Assembly (NCBI GenBank): GCA_041687475.1 | Contig: JAWLBW010000232.1 | Coordinates: forward strand, 1 to 7,480 | DNA length: 7,480 bases | Direction: 5' to 3' | Source: JAWLBW01 sp041687475 | GTDB lineage: Bacteria; J088; JAWLBW01 | Shown: one piece after another, positions 6,031-7,480 of the stretch | Layout of the letters: every line of letters begins with the position of its first letter | How positions within the stretch are numbered: position 1 is the first letter of the stretch | The notes under the pieces: generated by a model | Databases searched by the model: none | What the model was told of the DNA's origin: nothing | Seen by the model: only the letters and a program-made list of their open reading frames with translations | Program-made: the position numbers and the translations under genes

Positions 6031-6732
6031 TTACCGCGCGGCGGCTTCGTCTTGAACGGTAAACGTCTGACCGTAGAAAAATTCCTGCTCGCCGTCGGAA
6101 ACGATAACGCCGTAGGTAACGGGCCCCGTCTGCGAAGCCGGTATCTGCCAGCTAATGCGGCCTGACGCGGCGTCGATGTTCATGCCCTGCGGCGCCTCGC
6201 TGAATCGATAGCGCAGCGAATCGCCGTCGACATCGCGCGCCTCGACCTGCATGATCAGCATGGGCTCGGCTGCGACGACGCCGACCCCCGTAATTTCCGG
6301 CGGCGTGTTGCCCACGGTCAGTTCGGCGCTGCGGGACGAGGCGCCTGCGACGCCGCCGCGGCTCGGTACGACCTCGACCAGAATACGCCTTCCCTTTCGT
6401 ACGTACTCGGGCGAAAGAACCTCGCCGTATTCTCCCGCAACACGTTCACCGTCGACGTACCAGATGTACTCATACAGCGTGTCGCTTTCGGGGCTTGAAA
6501 CCGCTGCCTGGATACGGCTTCCGTGAACCGGCTGGTCGGGTGTCACACGCACGCCCGCCACCGTGGGGGGCTCTGCCTCGACGACAGCAGGCGCTCGACG
6601 GGTTTCGGGCTGCGGCGTTTCGACGACGGCGGTTTCGACTTCGGGCGTCGACGGAGCGGCCTCATCGGGCGATTGCCTGGAACAGGCCGCTGCGGCAACC
6701 AGGGCGACAACGGTAAGGATACGACGGTTCAT
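6031..6732 (-). CDS. Predicted lipoprotein with two beta-sandwich-like domains
   Basis: The 233-residue product begins MNRRILTVVALVAAAAC, a basic n-region and hydrophobic core ending at Cys17, a likely lipidation site. The residues before it (AAA) are a relaxed lipobox, not LAGC. Residues about 18-56 are a Pro/Glu/Ala/Val-rich linker. About 57-140 resembles an Ig-like fold with a YIWYVDGERV core, and about 144-227 resembles a cadherin-like/He_PIG domain with DVDGDSLRY (Asp167, Asp169, Asp171, possible calcium ligands) and a GRISWQIP strand. I infer a surface or periplasmic binding/adhesion role; no enzyme motif is visible. The ATG at 6732 is preceded by GAGG 8 nt upstream; a GTG at 6741 lacks one. 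It is separate from the fab operon, which has its own promoter. Confidence 0.8.
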   Translation of the reverse strand: MNRRILTVVALVAAAACSRQSPDEAAPSTPEVETAVVETPQPETRRAPAVVEAEPPTVAGVRVTPDQPVHGSRIQAAVSSPESDTLYEYIWYVDGERVAGEYGEVLSPEYVRKGRRILVEVVPSRGGVAGASSRSAELTVGNTPPEITGVGVVAAEPMLIMQVEARDVDGDSLRYRFSEAPQGMNIDAASGRISWQIPASQTGPVTYGVIVSDGEQEFFYGQTFTVQDEAAAR

Positions 6733-6783
6733 CACGAGCACCTCATCTGGTTCTACATACTAACGCAGGGCGCCCCCCGGTCT

Positions 6784-6823
6784 GCAACCCCATGCCGCCT
6801 GGAAACAGGAGCATGGGGCATGC
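6784..6823. other. Compound hairpin with a GAAA tetraloop
   Basis: CCCCATGC (6788-6795) is fully complementary to GCATGGGG (6811-6818). Inside, CCTG (6798-6801) pairs with CAGG (6806-6809) around a GAAA loop (6802-6805), with a 2/1 internal loop between the stems. Outer GCA (6784-6786) can pair with TGC (6821-6823). On the plus strand the loop is of the stable GNRA class, suggesting that RNA of this strand may matter. It lies between the divergent lipoprotein and 28-codon genes, and no U-tract follows, so it is not a plain terminator. Confidence 0.55.
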
Positions 6824-6839
6824 GACTCTCCGGATGCCG

Positions 6840-6868
6840 TTGCCGCCCGTTGAACGCGCCCCGATACT
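6840..6868 (+). promoter_or_regulatory. Probable promoter of the 28-codon gene
   Basis: TTGCCG (6840-6845) and GATACT (6863-6868) each match four of six sigma70 consensus bases and are 17 nt apart. Transcription would start near 6875, leaving about 30 nt before the small ORF. If transcription began upstream instead, the hairpin at 6784-6823 would be in the same RNA. Confidence 0.45.
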
Positions 6869-6904
6869 GGAAGCCGAATCATATGGCAAAAGGAGGAGAG
6901 ATCC

Positions 6905-6991
6905 ATGGCTAATCGCCTGATGAACCGCGTGAAAGGCTTCATGAACCGCGCCACCCGAAACATGCGCAACCGGCGCACCGGTCCGACGTGA
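6905..6991 (+). CDS. Short basic 28-residue peptide with heptad units
   Basis: A 28-codon frame starts at ATG 6905 and ends at TGA 6989-6991. It is preceded by AAAAGGAGGAGAG, the strongest Shine-Dalgarno in the window, and an intrinsic terminator begins 7 nt after the stop, so the frame is neatly bounded as its own gene. After MANRL the peptide reads as three 7-residue units: MNRVKGF, MNRATRN, MRNRRTG, then PT. It carries nine Arg/Lys and no acidic residue, and Met at 6, 13 and 20 would line one side of a helix. It has no hydrophobic membrane segment and no export signal. I recognise no family. Its size and charge recall tiny ribosomal or RNA-binding proteins such as Thx, but there is no sequence likeness I can see. 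It could also be a dual-function small RNA. Confidence 0.7.
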   Translation: MANRLMNRVKGFMNRATRNMRNRRTGPT

Positions 6992-6998
6992 GTACGCG

Positions 6999-7033
6999 CG
7001 GGGGAGAGCACGTTCTCTCCCCCGTTCTTTCTT
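6999..7033 (+). terminator. Intrinsic terminator of the 28-codon gene
   Basis: GGGGGAGAG (7000-7008) pairs perfectly with CTCTCCCCC (7015-7023), with one more C-G pair outside (6999/7024) and a 6-nt loop. The T-rich run TTCTTTCTT (7025-7033) follows on the plus strand. This is a clear rho-independent terminator and marks the end of the short transcript. Confidence 0.88.
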
Positions 7034-7092
7034 CCCGCCGACGCGCCCGCTTTCCAAGCGCTTTTCCGACCAATCGCCCCCACTCCGAAAGC

Positions 7093-7121
7093 TTGACTTA
7101 CACGAGCCCTATGAGTATGAT
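7093..7121 (+). promoter_or_regulatory. Strong sigma70-type promoter of the phasin-like gene
   Basis: TTGACT (7093-7098) and TATGAT (7116-7121) each match five of six consensus bases and are separated by exactly 17 nt, the best promoter in the window. Transcription should start near 7128, with a pyrimidine-rich leader (7127-7139) before the ribosome binding site. The terminator at 6999-7033 insulates it from the small gene upstream. Confidence 0.85.
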
Positions 7122-7153
7122 ATGCCTTTCTTTTTACCCTTGCGGAGGTTGGC

Positions 7154-7480
7154 GTGGCAGACCGTAACGAAGAGCGGAATCTGGTGCAGAAACTCATGAG
7201 CCTGGGCGAAGAACGTTTCGCCGAAGTCGTCGACGAGCTTCTATCGAACGAACGCGTCAGTCTGACCATCGGCAAGGCCATGATGCGCACGCAGACGCTG
7301 AAAGCCAGGCTCGACAAGAACGTCGCCCTCGCCCTTTCCGTCGTAAACCAGCCTACCCGTGAAGACTACGACAAGCTGCGCAAGCAGGTCCGTCACATCG
7401 AGCGCCAACTCGACGAACTGATGGAAAAGGTCGAATCGCTGGGAACGGCCCCCGCCCCGCAACCGGCCAAGGCGAAGCAG
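7154..7480 (+). CDS. Phasin/UbiK-like coiled-coil protein (partial)
   Basis: The frame starts at GTG 7154, with GGAGG (7144-7148) 5 nt upstream, and is still open after 109 codons at the right edge, so the C-terminus is missing. The visible part is almost all helix and highly charged. Residues 53-97 (ARLDKNVALAL, then PTREDYDKLRKQV and IERQLDELMEKVESL) parallel the layout of small UbiK/BMFP and phasin-like proteins: a conserved T-R-E-x-[YF]-D joint followed by a coiled coil. Residues 98-109 begin a Pro/Ala/Lys-rich tail, as in phasins of the PhaF type. I infer binding to a lipid surface, granule or membrane complex; no enzyme motif is present. Other helical-bundle families cannot be excluded. 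The strong promoter suggests an abundant protein. Confidence 0.6.
   Translation, partial: MADRNEERNLVQKLMSLGEERFAEVVDELLSNERVSLTIGKAMMRTQTLKARLDKNVALALSVVNQPTREDYDKLRKQVRHIERQLDELMEKVESLGTAPAPQPAKAKQ

Noticed and set aside
7059..7066. AAGCGCTT palindrome
   Set aside because: A lone 8-bp palindrome is common by chance and has no matching position relative to the promoter at 7093.
6760..7317. Minus-strand frame of 185 codons across the small gene and the phasin-like gene
   Set aside because: It runs through two promoters and a terminator of the plus strand and has a biased, unstructured composition; a real gene here is unlikely.

Overview
The window is GC-rich, gene-dense bacterial chromosome. 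It is dominated by one eight-gene operon on the minus strand that links ribosome, fatty-acid and one-carbon genes. Genes are closely packed (three junctions of exactly 4 nt), promoters look sigma70-like, and a lipoprotein gene points to a diderm cell. The order DUF177-rpmF-fabD-fabG-acpP-rpiB-glyA-nrdR resembles the longer cluster I recall from Deltaproteobacteria-type genomes, but plsX, fabH and fabF are absent here. The lineage cannot be fixed from this window. A deltaproteobacterial or spirochaete-like Gram-negative is my best guess, with low confidence.

Layout. Positions 1-266 hold no convincing gene, only a probable leader for the next one. At 267-815 (+) lies an Nfu-type iron-sulfur carrier, ending at a symmetrical terminator (838-865) shared with the convergent operon. 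The operon reads leftward from a clear promoter at 5948-5976: DUF177/YceD, rpmF (L32), a probable attenuator, fabD, fabG, acpP, rpiB, glyA, a pair of hairpins, and nrdR. FabD, FabG and AcpP supply malonyl-ACP, the first reduction step and the acyl carrier. RpiB feeds ribose-5-phosphate. GlyA makes glycine and methylene-THF for purines and dTMP. NrdR represses ribonucleotide reductase. The operon therefore joins membrane, nucleotide and ribosome supply, which suits growth-rate control.

Right of the operon promoter is a minus-strand gene for a lipoprotein with two beta-sandwich-like domains (6031-6732). The 6733-7153 interval is the least ordinary part. It holds a GAAA-capped compound hairpin (6784-6823), a probable promoter, and a 28-codon gene (6905-6991) with a near-perfect Shine-Dalgarno, ending in a strong intrinsic terminator. 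Its product is a very basic peptide built of three 7-residue units. After it comes a near-consensus promoter (7093-7121) driving a phasin/UbiK-like coiled-coil gene that runs off the right edge.

The main candidates for something new are the 28-aa heptad peptide gene with its hairpin, and the stacked RNA/DNA dyads directly in front of fabD.
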